This document shows, piece after piece, positions 16,483 to 23,087 of a DNA stretch of 23,087 nt. This DNA comes from Flavobacteriales bacterium (GTDB lineage: Bacteria > Bacteroidota > Bacteroidia > Flavobacteriales > Crocinitomicaceae). The notes under the pieces are model-generated. The model was not told where the DNA came from and made no database searches. It was given only the letters and a program-made list of their open reading frames with translations. The first letter of the stretch is position 1. Every line of letters begins with the position of its first letter. A program made the position numbers and the translations under genes. The DNA lies in NCBI GenBank assembly GCA_947375085.1, contig CANCEQ010000024.1:1-23087 (forward strand). Direction: 5' to 3'.

Positions 16483-17304
16483 ATGAATTTACAAAACCAA
16501 CGATATATTGGGTCAAATAATAGAGAAAGTCTAGTTGATTTAAATACCCCTAACAACTTCAATAACAAGCTAATCATTTTTATTCACGGATATATGGGAT
16601 ATAAAGATTGGGGATGTTGGCCTCTTGTAGAAAAATTCTATACAGACCTTGGTTATGGTTTTTGTAAATACAATGTAAGTCATAATGGAGGAACAGTTGA
16701 ACAACCAATTGATTTTTCAGACCTAGAAGCATTTGGAGAAAACAATTATTCAAAAGAATTATTTGATCTACAACAAGTTATAAATTGGATTGAATCAAAA
16801 TTTGAAAAACTTCCAGAGATATACCTAATTGGCCATTCAAGAGGAGGAGGTATCGCTCTTTTATCTTCCACTGATAAAAGAGTAAACAAAATTGCAACAT
16901 GGGCAGCTATTTGTGATATTGAAAAAAGATTTCCAGAAGGAACTCAATTAAAAGTATGGAAAACCCAAGGAAAAAGATATGTAGTCAATGGTAGAACCGA
17001 ACAAAAAATGCCAAATAACTATTCTCAATACGAAGATTTTATTGAGAACAAAGACAATTTAAACATTGAAGAAATTTGTAAAAAATCTTCAACTCCTACC
17101 CTAGTTATTCATGGTGATTTAGACACTTCTGTTGATATTGAAGAGAGTAGAAATATTGCTTCTTGGGTAAAAACTAGAGTTTTCGAAATCGAAGATGCTG
17201 AACACACTTTTGGAGCAACTCAACCTTGGACTGAAATGGAAATGCCTGAACATCTTCAAAAGGTATGTGAAATTACGAAAGGATTTTTTGAAATTGAATA
17301 TTAA
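16483..17304 (+). CDS. Alpha/beta hydrolase (serine hydrolase)
   Basis: A 273-residue cytosolic alpha/beta hydrolase without signal peptide. The oxyanion-hole motif FIHGYMG is at 33-39. The nucleophile elbow GHSRGGG gives Ser119, HGDLDTSV gives the acid Asp214, and DAEHTFG gives the catalytic His241. All three triad residues stand in the normal order and spacing. A cap segment lies between about 145 and 200. It resembles prolyl-oligopeptidase/dienelactone-hydrolase-like esterases, but the substrate cannot be named. It is divergent from the DAHP synthase operon (100 bp apart) and convergent with the sugar transferase gene (23 bp apart, no clear terminator hairpin between them). Confidence 0.88.
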   Translation: MNLQNQRYIGSNNRESLVDLNTPNNFNNKLIIFIHGYMGYKDWGCWPLVEKFYTDLGYGFCKYNVSHNGGTVEQPIDFSDLEAFGENNYSKELFDLQQVINWIESKFEKLPEIYLIGHSRGGGIALLSSTDKRVNKIATWAAICDIEKRFPEGTQLKVWKTQGKRYVVNGRTEQKMPNNYSQYEDFIENKDNLNIEEICKKSSTPTLVIHGDLDTSVDIEESRNIASWVKTRVFEIEDAEHTFGATQPWTEMEMPEHLQKVCEITKGFFEIEY

Positions 17305-17327
17305 TAAAGTTATATAACCTGCAAATA

Positions 17328-18725
17328 TTACTTTCCTTTTGCCTTCAGAATAATTAAAATAGTATATAACATTATTTTAAAATCTAAAGCCAATGTTCTA
17401 TTTTTCAAATATAAAAGATCAAATTTCATTCGTTGAATCATTTGATCTACATTTTCAGCATACCCAAATTTAACTTGTCCCCAAGAAGTAATTCCTGGTC
17501 TCACCTTGGTTAATTGTATAAATTGTGGCTCAAGTTGGATTATTTGATCAATATAAAATTGGCGTTCTGGCCTTGGTCCAACCAAAGACATTTCTCCTTT
17601 AAGAACATTCACAAATTGTGGAAATTCATCTAACCTTAATTTCCTCATCACCCTTCCAATTTTTGTTATTCTTGGATCATATTCAGAAGATAATTGAGGT
17701 CCAGTTTTTTCAGAATCAACATACATTGTCCTGAATTTAATGATCTTAAACAAATCACCATTTAACCCTACTCTTTCTTGTAAAAAGAAAATTGGTCCTT
17801 CAGATGACATTTTCACTAAAATAGCCATCACTATATAAAAAGGAAGTAAAATTATAAAGGCTATTAATGAAATTAAAAAATCTAACACTCTTTTAATCAC
17901 CTGTTGACTATAAGGCATAGAATCAGTTGTCACTTCAAAAAGTAAAGCTCCAAACAAATTATTCATTTTAACTGACCCTAATAATATATCGTACATATCT
18001 GGTGAAATCTTAATCTTTACAGACAACCCTTCAATTCTTGATATAATGGTTCTCAAACGATTGTGATCACTGTTTTCAAGTGCAATAATCACTTCTTCAA
18101 TTCCATTTTCAATTAAAATCGATTCTAAATCTTTAATATTTCCCAAATAATTCAATTTATTATCTAGCAATCTATCAACCCCGTTTAAGTTAACGTATCC
18201 AACTATCTGATTACCTATACTTTTAGGTAAAGAAATTATCTCATTATAAATAGACAATGCTTTTAAGTCTCCACCTATCAAAACAGTCTTAAAACCAGTT
18301 TTATTTCGTTGAATACTTTTAACCAATATACTCACAAAAATAATTCTCGGTATGAAAACAGCTGTAAAATAGACAGTAAACAGAATTATTCCTGATCGGT
18401 AAAACAACTGATAATCATTCACTTCATCATCTAGAATTAAAGTAAAAAAGATAAGTAATGTTCCAATTAATACACCAACAAAAGATTGATTGAAAATTTT
18501 TAATCGGTATTGTCTTTTTACATCAAAATAAGTACCTTGTAGTAAAAATAAAAACAACCAAAAAAAAGGAATAAGTACAATCCCCATATAAAAATTAGCA
18601 TCAACTGAAAATTGCTCGTTTTCAATTGCTACTTTTCTCAAAAAATAAAAAAGTGCCCAAGAAATTGTAGCCATGAACCAATCCATAACAACAAAACCAT
18701 AGGTTATCAATCTTTTTTTAATCAT
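17328..18725 (-). CDS. Polyprenyl-phosphate sugar-1-phosphate transferase (WbaP/WcaJ-like)
   Basis: A 465-residue inner-membrane enzyme that loads the first sugar-1-phosphate onto undecaprenyl phosphate to start a surface polysaccharide. The N-terminal half has four hydrophobic spans and a cytoplasmic CoA-binding-like domain (about 140-250, TVLIGGDLKALSIYNEI). A fifth hydrophobic segment (about 275-300) leads into the catalytic bacterial sugar-transferase domain: GPIFFLQERVG, FKIIKFRTMYVDSE, KLRLDEFPQFVNVLKGEMSLVGPRPER, VRPGITSWGQV. This is the full-length exopolysaccharide glycosylphosphotransferase layout. Its ATG directly abuts the TAG of the upstream lipoprotein gene. Which sugar it transfers is unknown. 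Confidence 0.93.
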   Translation of the reverse strand: MIKKRLITYGFVVMDWFMATISWALFYFLRKVAIENEQFSVDANFYMGIVLIPFFWLFLFLLQGTYFDVKRQYRLKIFNQSFVGVLIGTLLIFFTLILDDEVNDYQLFYRSGIILFTVYFTAVFIPRIIFVSILVKSIQRNKTGFKTVLIGGDLKALSIYNEIISLPKSIGNQIVGYVNLNGVDRLLDNKLNYLGNIKDLESILIENGIEEVIIALENSDHNRLRTIISRIEGLSVKIKISPDMYDILLGSVKMNNLFGALLFEVTTDSMPYSQQVIKRVLDFLISLIAFIILLPFYIVMAILVKMSSEGPIFFLQERVGLNGDLFKIIKFRTMYVDSEKTGPQLSSEYDPRITKIGRVMRKLRLDEFPQFVNVLKGEMSLVGPRPERQFYIDQIIQLEPQFIQLTKVRPGITSWGQVKFGYAENVDQMIQRMKFDLLYLKNRTLALDFKIMLYTILIILKAKGK

Positions 18726-19586
18726 CTAAAAATGAACAATTTTAATATTATCTAAATAAATATTAGAGGAAGATAAACCTGCGTCAAACAAAGCTTTAAA
18801 AGAAATTTCGTAATAAGATGCAGTAGTATTATACGAAACTAATTCTTTTAAATCTATGTATATTTTTTTCCATTGAACAGATTCAGAGTCCTGTTTGTTC
18901 AGTTGTATATTAGGATTATCAGAAACACCCGATGGAGAAACAACAATTAATCCAGTAGTTAAACTATTTGTATTATGATAATCAATCTCTAAATACACTT
19001 CTTTTCCAATTGGTAAATGTAATCCACCTGAAGTTCTTCCCAACCATAAAGAATCAGAAGCACTCAATGAAATTTTCCCGTAATAATTTCCATATTTCAA
19101 AATTAAAGGATCATCCTCTGAATGAATTTGTACTTTTGAATCTATATCATTTTCAATTTTAATTGTCGCATCCTCGAAGTCTTCAATCCAAAATTGAGTT
19201 GCTGAATTATAATAAGTTACTGGCTTTATTTCAAAAGTTTTATTCTGTTCTAAAACAACATTTAATTCATAAGGCTCCATAAAAGGATAAATCTTTTTAG
19301 TTGCAGATATACCATTATTTTTTATAACAGGATAAATTTTAAGATTTACACTTCCCCTTTTTAACAATGGTATTTTAAAAGGCATTTCAAAAATCCCCAT
19401 CATCTTACCATCTACAAAAACATAAGCATCTGTAAAACTTTCAGACAAGACACCTTGAGGACTTGTAGCATTTTGGTTAGAAATAAGAGACCACTTACTA
19501 ACGGAAATCCAAGAAGGATCAGGATTATTTTTAACACAAGAACTACTAATAAAACAAAATAGTAGTATATATATAAAAGACTTCAT
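18726..19586 (-). CDS. Probable lipoprotein, unknown function, in polysaccharide operon
   Basis: A 286-residue protein not assigned to a named family. It starts with a short basic-hydrophobic signal sequence ending in a cysteine (MKSFIYILLFCFISSSC), so it is probably a lipoprotein of the cell envelope. The residue three before Cys is Ser rather than Leu/Ile, so the lipobox is imperfect. The mature part is beta-rich. An early segment (SFTDAYVFVDGKMMGIFEMPFKIPLLKRG) looks like a PEGA-like or carbohydrate-module strand pattern. The second half (WIEDFEDA ... YYGKISLSASDSLWLGRTSGGLHLP ... LDNIKIVHF) resembles a jelly-roll carbohydrate-binding-like fold. It lies 36 bp after the Gfo/Idh/MocA gene and touches the sugar transferase gene with 0 bp between stop and start. 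Confidence 0.75.
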   Translation of the reverse strand: MKSFIYILLFCFISSSCVKNNPDPSWISVSKWSLISNQNATSPQGVLSESFTDAYVFVDGKMMGIFEMPFKIPLLKRGSVNLKIYPVIKNNGISATKKIYPFMEPYELNVVLEQNKTFEIKPVTYYNSATQFWIEDFEDATIKIENDIDSKVQIHSEDDPLILKYGNYYGKISLSASDSLWLGRTSGGLHLPIGKEVYLEIDYHNTNSLTTGLIVVSPSGVSDNPNIQLNKQDSESVQWKKIYIDLKELVSYNTTASYYEISFKALFDAGLSSSNIYLDNIKIVHF

Positions 19587-19622
19587 TCAATCGAAATAAT
19601 TACTAATAAACGATGAATATAC

Positions 19623-20579
19623 TTAATTATTGTCTACCAAAATAAAATTTGAATGATTTATCAATTCTTCAATTTTTTGAGCTACACACAAAGAATCATA
19701 ACCATTTGTTAAAGAAACAATTGGATCTAAATCTTTTGTAATGGATTCATAAAAAGATTTAAATTCTTCCAATTTTGGATTCGAATCTTTAATTATTGGT
19801 CGCTCTGATAAAAGTTTTTTTGTAGAATTCTCTGCAGTTCTTTCAGAACGAACCTCTTCCACCTCGTTCAATAAAAAATTAACATTAACAATTGATTCTT
19901 TTTGATAAAAAGAAGAATCACATTTCTTTTGTTGTGCTACTCTACTTGCAGTTAAATTAGCAACACACCCATTATCAAATTCAACTCGTGCATTTACAAT
20001 ATCGAAATCGTCACTTACAACAGAAACACCAGATGCAGAAACCTTTCTAACACTAGACTTTACAATACTCAATATAACATCAATATCATTCATCATTAGA
20101 TCAAGAACCACCGACACATCCTGTAAATTTGAATTATAGTGATGTAAACGATGTGTTTCTATATACATTGGACGTTTTATAAAATCTAAACTCTTCAAAA
20201 AAGCAGGATTAAATCGTTCAATAGAACCTATCTGTACTTTTACACTTGCCTCTCTTGATAAACTTATCAGCGATTTTGCTTCGTCAATAGTTTGAGTGAG
20301 TGGTTTTTCAATAAAAATATGTTTGCTTTTCCTTAATGCAATGGAAGCAAATTCAAAATGTTTTATGGTTGGAGAAACTATATCAATACAATCTACTTGT
20401 TCTAATAAATCTTCATATTTTGAAAACCTTTTTAATGAAAAAGAATTTTCAATTTCATCTGCCAAATTATCATATGGATCATAAAAACCAATAATTTCAA
20501 ATTGATTTTTTAATTCAAGTAAAATTCTAATATGATCTTTTGCTAATTCTGTAGCTCCTAAAACACCTATCTTAAGCAT
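19623..20579 (-). CDS. Gfo/Idh/MocA-family oxidoreductase
   Basis: A 318-residue NAD(P)-dependent oxidoreductase of the Gfo/Idh/MocA family, whose members often act on sugars or nucleotide sugars. The Rossmann start is IGVLGATELAKDH (residues 4-16). The diagnostic EKP motif (FIEKPLTQT) is at 91-93, with the Lys expected in cofactor/substrate binding. The C-terminal alpha/beta domain includes GSIERFNPAF and LDLMMNDIDVILSIV, where the latter resembles the DxxxHxxD-type region with Asn in place of the usual His (MMNDID). First gene of a three-gene operon with a lipoprotein and a sugar-1-phosphate transferase, which supports a role in making a nucleotide sugar for a surface glycan (inference). 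The start codon lies 17 bp from a perfect TAnnTTTG element. Confidence 0.9.
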   Translation of the reverse strand: MLKIGVLGATELAKDHIRILLELKNQFEIIGFYDPYDNLADEIENSFSLKRFSKYEDLLEQVDCIDIVSPTIKHFEFASIALRKSKHIFIEKPLTQTIDEAKSLISLSREASVKVQIGSIERFNPAFLKSLDFIKRPMYIETHRLHHYNSNLQDVSVVLDLMMNDIDVILSIVKSSVRKVSASGVSVVSDDFDIVNARVEFDNGCVANLTASRVAQQKKCDSSFYQKESIVNVNFLLNEVEEVRSERTAENSTKKLLSERPIIKDSNPKLEEFKSFYESITKDLDPIVSLTNGYDSLCVAQKIEELINHSNFILVDNN

Positions 20580-20595
20580 TATTAAATATTTTCTA

Positions 20596-20603
20596 CAAAT
20601 TTA
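20596..20603 (-). promoter_or_regulatory. -7 promoter element for the polysaccharide operon
   Basis: On the minus strand TAAATTTG is a perfect TAnnTTTG match, 16 bp before the Gfo/Idh/MocA start codon, predicting a leader of about 10 nt. A -33 TTTG at normal spacing was not seen. The rest of 20604-20767 is AT-rich and shows nothing else recognisable. Confidence 0.5.
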
Positions 20604-20767
20604 GAGTAGATTAAGTTTCACTTTACTAGGTTCATTAGAGTTTATCAACAAAACTAAGGTTAACACCTTTTAGTAGCATTACAACCTTTTCTTATAAATT
20701 ATAAAAAACTGATTTTAAATCACTTAAAATTTAATTAAAAAATAATTTCAAAATAACTTTAAAATAA

Positions 20768-20800
20768 TTGCAATTTTAAAAATTAAATTAGTTAGATTTG
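20768..20800 (+). promoter_or_regulatory. Promoter for tRNA-His
   Basis: TTG (20768-20770), a 22-bp spacer, then a perfect TAGATTTG (20793-20800) fit the Bacteroidota -33/-7 promoter model. The tRNA begins 12 bp after the -7 element, so the start point should lie a few bases before the mature 5' end. Confidence 0.7.
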
Positions 20801-20811
20801 CACTCGTAAAT

Positions 20812-20886
20812 GGAGGCTATAGCTCAGTCGGTTAGAGCGACGGTTTGTGGTACCGTAGGTCGTGGGTTCGATCCCCACTAGCCTCC
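20812..20886 (+). tRNA. tRNA-His (anticodon GTG)
   Basis: A full cloverleaf can be drawn. The acceptor stem includes an extra G at -1 opposite C73, the tRNA-His identity feature. The D arm is GCTC/GAGC, the anticodon stem ACGGT/ACCGT with loop TTGTGGT (anticodon GTG), and the T arm GTGGG-TTCGATC-CCCAC. The 3' CCA is not encoded; the sequence continues CAA. The gene stands alone with its own promoter and terminator. Confidence 0.97.
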
Positions 20887-20893
20887 CAAAAGT

Positions 20894-20924
20894 AAAAAGG
20901 TTGAACAATGTTCAACCTTTTTTT
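20894..20924. terminator. Bidirectional intrinsic terminator after tRNA-His
   Basis: A 13-bp perfect stem, AAAAAGGTTGAAC (20894-20906) with GTTCAACCTTTTT (20910-20922), has a 3-nt loop. T-runs trail on both strands (seven T on plus, five on minus). It serves tRNA-His and the convergent beta-barrel gene that stops at 20938. Confidence 0.93.
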
Positions 20925-20937
20925 GTGTCTTTAACTT

Positions 20938-21708
20938 TTAAAACCTGATTACATAACCAATTTGCACACCTAACAAACTTAGTTTTGACCTATATAATTC
21001 TGAAAAATTAGATTCCGTAACTATAGAATTCTTTGGGAAATTTAAAATTTCCGGTTTAAATCTTCCACTTTCGTCGGGCTGAATATTCATTTTGTTTAAA
21101 TTGACATAACTCATATCTGTAAATCCTTTCAAATAATTAACACTTAATTGAATTCTACCATCGTTTTTATTGCTTTTCTGAAACAAATTATTCAATGAAA
21201 TCTCCACCCCGACTCTTCCACCATAAACAGGAATAACAGATCTCTGAAATTTAGTCGACTTATAATCAAAATCTTGGTCATGATCGTGGTCATGGTAAAA
21301 ATCAGGATAATCCATAGTAGTATTAAATGAAGCTAATCCAATTTGAGGAGTCAAAAAACCATTTAAAATATGATAATCTTTTCCAATTGTCCACTTTACC
21401 CCAAGTAAATACGTATTGAAATGTGTTCGGTAATTTATAGAATAATTGGTTGATTTTCCATAAAATTGACTGGTTGAAAAGTTGAAATTTTTACCTGAAT
21501 TAAAAGAATGACTTAAATCTAACTCAATCCCCAATGGAAAAAACTCTTTAGGTCTCATTGAAAAAGTACCTCCTATACCAATACAATTATTCATATTTGG
21601 CATCAAATTACTAGATGGTAAATCCAATAAACCATATATACCCAACTGACTTCTTTGACCATATAGTGTAAAAGTCAAAAAGAAACAAGAAATTAAAAAG
21701 TATTTCAT
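20938..21708 (-). CDS. Outer-membrane beta-barrel protein (porin-like)
   Basis: A 256-residue exported protein. MKYFLISCFFLTFTLYGQ is a signal peptide with the frequent Bacteroidota cleavage context before Q-R-S. The mature part is a series of alternating amphipathic strands (QLGIYGLLDL, IGIGGTFSMRP, FPLGIELDLSHSF, HFNTYLLGVKWTIG, RIQLSVNYLKGFTD). It ends in the aromatic strand LLGVQIGYVIRF, whose terminal Phe is the classic barrel-assembly signal. This fits an 8- to 10-strand barrel of the porin/OMP_b-brl type. One extracellular loop is unusually rich in His and Asp (YHDHDHDQDFDY, about residues 138-149). Function is unknown. No promoter motif was recognised in the 87 bp upstream. Confidence 0.82.
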   Translation of the reverse strand: MKYFLISCFFLTFTLYGQRSQLGIYGLLDLPSSNLMPNMNNCIGIGGTFSMRPKEFFPLGIELDLSHSFNSGKNFNFSTSQFYGKSTNYSINYRTHFNTYLLGVKWTIGKDYHILNGFLTPQIGLASFNTTMDYPDFYHDHDHDQDFDYKSTKFQRSVIPVYGGRVGVEISLNNLFQKSNKNDGRIQLSVNYLKGFTDMSYVNLNKMNIQPDESGRFKPEILNFPKNSIVTESNFSELYRSKLSLLGVQIGYVIRF

Positions 21709-21795
21709 AACTGATAATGTTTTTTATCAATTATACTGAATCATTTTTAAATCACTATTTAATGATTTGTTAATTAACTATTTATTTACAATTCA

Positions 21796-22020
21796 TTATT
21801 TAATCAATTTCATAATGATGACAAAAATTAAAGGGATAAAAAGTAATAACCACGATTTTGGATTAGCGAAATTAACAGTCCATCCCATCATAGGATTACG
21901 TTTTGGCGGCATCAGTCGAGGATCTTCCCTATTAAAATAAAACATTCCTAGTTTCCAATTTGAAGCGTCATTATGCCATAAATCATAATTTTCTTTTGAA
22001 GAATTGTTTTTATTTTTCAT
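21796..22020 (-). CDS. DUF5808 family small membrane protein
   Basis: A 74-residue protein. NWKLGMFYFNREDPRLMPPKR followed by GWTVNFANPKSWLLL is the signature of DUF5808, a short domain of unknown function. One membrane span is at the C-terminus (WLLLFIPLIFVIIMKLI). The frame extends to ATG 22056, adding 12 residues, but that start would overlap the upstream DUF983 gene by 26 bp. ATG 22020, leaving a 10-bp gap, is preferred without strong RBS evidence. Probably co-transcribed with the DUF983 gene. Confidence 0.75.
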   Translation of the reverse strand: MKNKNNSSKENYDLWHNDASNWKLGMFYFNREDPRLMPPKRNPMMGWTVNFANPKSWLLLFIPLIFVIIMKLIK

Positions 22021-22030
22021 TTTTCTGATT

Positions 22031-22402
22031 TTAGATAATTCGATCTTTTTTAACAAAAATATTCAACCACATAGCCCTACCGAACCTTAGAATTAATGGT
22101 TGAAGGGATAACATTGTAATTGCTAGAATAAATATAAAAAATAAAAAGTTAACTTCTAAATATAAGTAAAAAAAAGAAGTAATTGTAATCGTAATAATTA
22201 CTACTAATGGGTAACTCATCCATATTGAACCATAATAAAATCCGGGTTCTATTTGAAAATCTTGATTGCATTTCCCACAGCGTTCATACATCAATAGACA
22301 CCTCTTAAAATGGTATGGATTTTTATCTACGAATAGATTACCCTCTTGACATTTGGGGCATTTTAATTTTAAAACACTATATCTAGTTGTACCTTTTCTC
22401 AA
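22031..22402 (-). CDS. DUF983 family zinc-ribbon membrane protein
   Basis: A 123-residue protein. An N-terminal zinc-ribbon-like pair of CxxC motifs (C15-P-K-C18 and C42-G-K-C45) brackets the stretch leading to FQIEPGFYYGSIWMSYPL, the family signature of DUF983. Two hydrophobic spans follow (about 60-80 and 84-105). Function of the family is not established. A perfect TAGTTTTG element lies about 50 bp upstream of the start. The gene is divergent from prfC. Confidence 0.85.
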   Translation of the reverse strand: MRKGTTRYSVLKLKCPKCQEGNLFVDKNPYHFKRCLLMYERCGKCNQDFQIEPGFYYGSIWMSYPLVVIITITITSFFYLYLEVNFLFFIFILAITMLSLQPLILRFGRAMWLNIFVKKDRII

Positions 22403-22450
22403 TGAATGTTATTTTTTAAAACATTTAATTTTAAAACTTCTGTTAATATA

Positions 22451-22487
22451 CAAAACTAAACTTATTAATTAATCATTCGATATCAAA
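22451..22487 (-). promoter_or_regulatory. Possible promoter for the DUF983-DUF5808 pair
   Basis: On the minus strand TTTG (22487-22484) and a perfect TAGTTTTG (22458-22451) are separated by 25 bp, slightly longer than usual. The predicted leader is about 40 nt. Confidence 0.45.
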
Positions 22488-22508
22488 CATTAAACATCAA
22501 AAATTCAC

Positions 22509-22516
22509 TATCTTCG
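22509..22516 (+). promoter_or_regulatory. Possible -7 element for prfC
   Basis: TATCTTCG is one mismatch from TAnnTTTG and sits 29 bp before the prfC ATG. No -33 element is visible; the upstream DNA is the AT-rich AACATCAAAAATT string also seen near 1400. Confidence 0.35.
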
Positions 22517-22545
22517 CGCACAAATAAAAATTTGCACAATTTCCC

Positions 22546-23087
22546 ATGAAAAACGCTGAAGAAATCGAGAAAAGGAGAACATTTGGAATTATTTCTCACC
22601 CCGATGCTGGTAAAACTACTTTAACTGAAAAACTTTTACTTTTTGGAGGAGCGATTCAAACAGCTGGAGCAGTTAAGAATAATAAAATCAAAAAAACAGC
22701 TACTTCCGATTTCATGGAAATTGAAAAACAAAGAGGGATTTCTGTTGCCACTTCTGTAATGGCTTTCGAATACGCTGGAAAACAAGTAAATATCCTAGAT
22801 ACACCTGGTCACAAGGATTTTGCTGAAGATACTTTTAGAACATTAACTGCTGTAGATAGTGTTATTTTGGTTATCGATAGTGCAAGCGGGGTCGAAGAAC
22901 AAACTAAAAAATTAATGGAAGTTTGTCGAATGCGTAAAACTCCTGTTATCATTTTCATTAACAAATTAGATAGAGAAGGTAAATATACTTTTGACTTATT
23001 AGATGAACTAGAATCAACTTTAGAGATTAAAGTTCGACCATTAACTTGGCCTATTGGAATGGGAGACCGATTTAAAGGTGTTTACAA
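22546..23087 (+). CDS. prfC: Peptide chain release factor 3 (3' truncated by window edge)
   Basis: The first 180 residues of RF3, the translational GTPase that removes RF1/RF2 from the ribosome after peptide release. G1 motif HPDAGKTT is at 18-25, the switch I region [18 protein letters not shown] at 54-71, the G3 motif DTPGHKDF at 85-92, and the G4 motif NKLD at 139-142. The insert [18 protein letters not shown] after the P-loop and the KQRGISV form distinguish RF3 from EF-G and LepA. The ATG at 22546 fits the family N-terminus ([15 protein letters not shown]). The gene runs off the window end. Confidence 0.96.
   Translation, partial: MKNAEEIEKRRTFGIISHPDAGKTTLTEKLLLFGGAIQTAGAVKNNKIKKTATSDFMEIEKQRGISVATSVMAFEYAGKQVNILDTPGHKDFAEDTFRTLTAVDSVILVIDSASGVEEQTKKLMEVCRMRKTPVIIFINKLDREGKYTFDLLDELESTLEIKVRPLTWPIGMGDRFKGVY

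Noticed and set aside
17309..17318. GTTATATAAC palindrome between convergent genes as terminator or operator
   Set aside because: A 10-bp AT palindrome without loop or T-run is expected by chance in this composition.
18968..20484. Plus-strand frames at 18968-19162 and 20296-20484
   Set aside because: Both are short antisense shadows inside the lipoprotein and Gfo/Idh/MocA genes.
1..23087. Mobile element, prophage, CRISPR array or defence system
   Set aside because: No transposase, integrase, phage, Cas, restriction or toxin-antitoxin sequence was recognised, no regular spacer-repeat array was seen, and the tRNA gene shows no attachment-site duplication nearby.

Overview
The window looks like chromosomal DNA of a Bacteroidota member, most likely order Flavobacteriales and possibly a Fluviicola/Crocinitomix-type genus. 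The genus-level guess is inference. The DNA is very AT-rich and most genes lack a strong Shine-Dalgarno sequence. Several upstream regions carry the Bacteroidota promoter -7 motif TAnnTTTG. The families present are typical of the phylum: Rho with an Asn-rich insert, DUF4199, an Mpl-type Mur ligase, DUF983, DUF5808 and a UMF1 permease. No IS element, phage gene, CRISPR array or rRNA gene was seen. No gene-free stretch exceeds about 235 bp.

Layout. The 3' part of rho (1-1290) and a DUF4199 membrane protein (1436-1996) run on the + strand. They converge on a minus-strand pair: a 1401-residue secreted TPR-repeat protein (7638-3433) followed by an Mpl-like peptidoglycan ligase (3409-2048). On + come a FAD-dependent DAO-family oxidoreductase (7768-8907), glycine cleavage T protein gcvT (9006-10088, strong terminator) and a membrane-anchored J-domain protein (10161-10994). 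A tight minus-strand operon follows (16382 down to 10965): ribulose-phosphate-3-epimerase-like barrel fused to CBS domains, DAHP synthase (type I-beta), a KdsC-like HAD phosphatase with an extra N-terminal domain, an AlaDH/PNT/Lys1-type dehydrogenase, a UMF1 permease, and a possible 39-residue membrane peptide. Divergent from it is an alpha/beta hydrolase (16483-17304).

The next minus-strand operon (20579-17328) has surface-polysaccharide character: a Gfo/Idh/MocA oxidoreductase, a probable lipoprotein, and a polyprenyl-phosphate sugar-1-phosphate transferase. tRNA-His(GTG) with its own promoter and terminator lies at 20812-20886. A beta-barrel outer-membrane protein, a DUF5808 protein and a DUF983 zinc-ribbon membrane protein follow on minus. 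The window ends in the 5' part of prfC (release factor 3) on +.

The part most worth attention is 13701-16382. A sugar-phosphate epimerase carrying a KdsD-like CBS pair, a PEP-dependent aldolase of the DAHP/KDO8P synthase fold and a KdsC-like phosphatase are translationally packed together. This mirrors the step order of KDO (ulosonic acid) biosynthesis but with non-standard parts. The resemblance is read from sequence; a shared pathway is a hypothesis.
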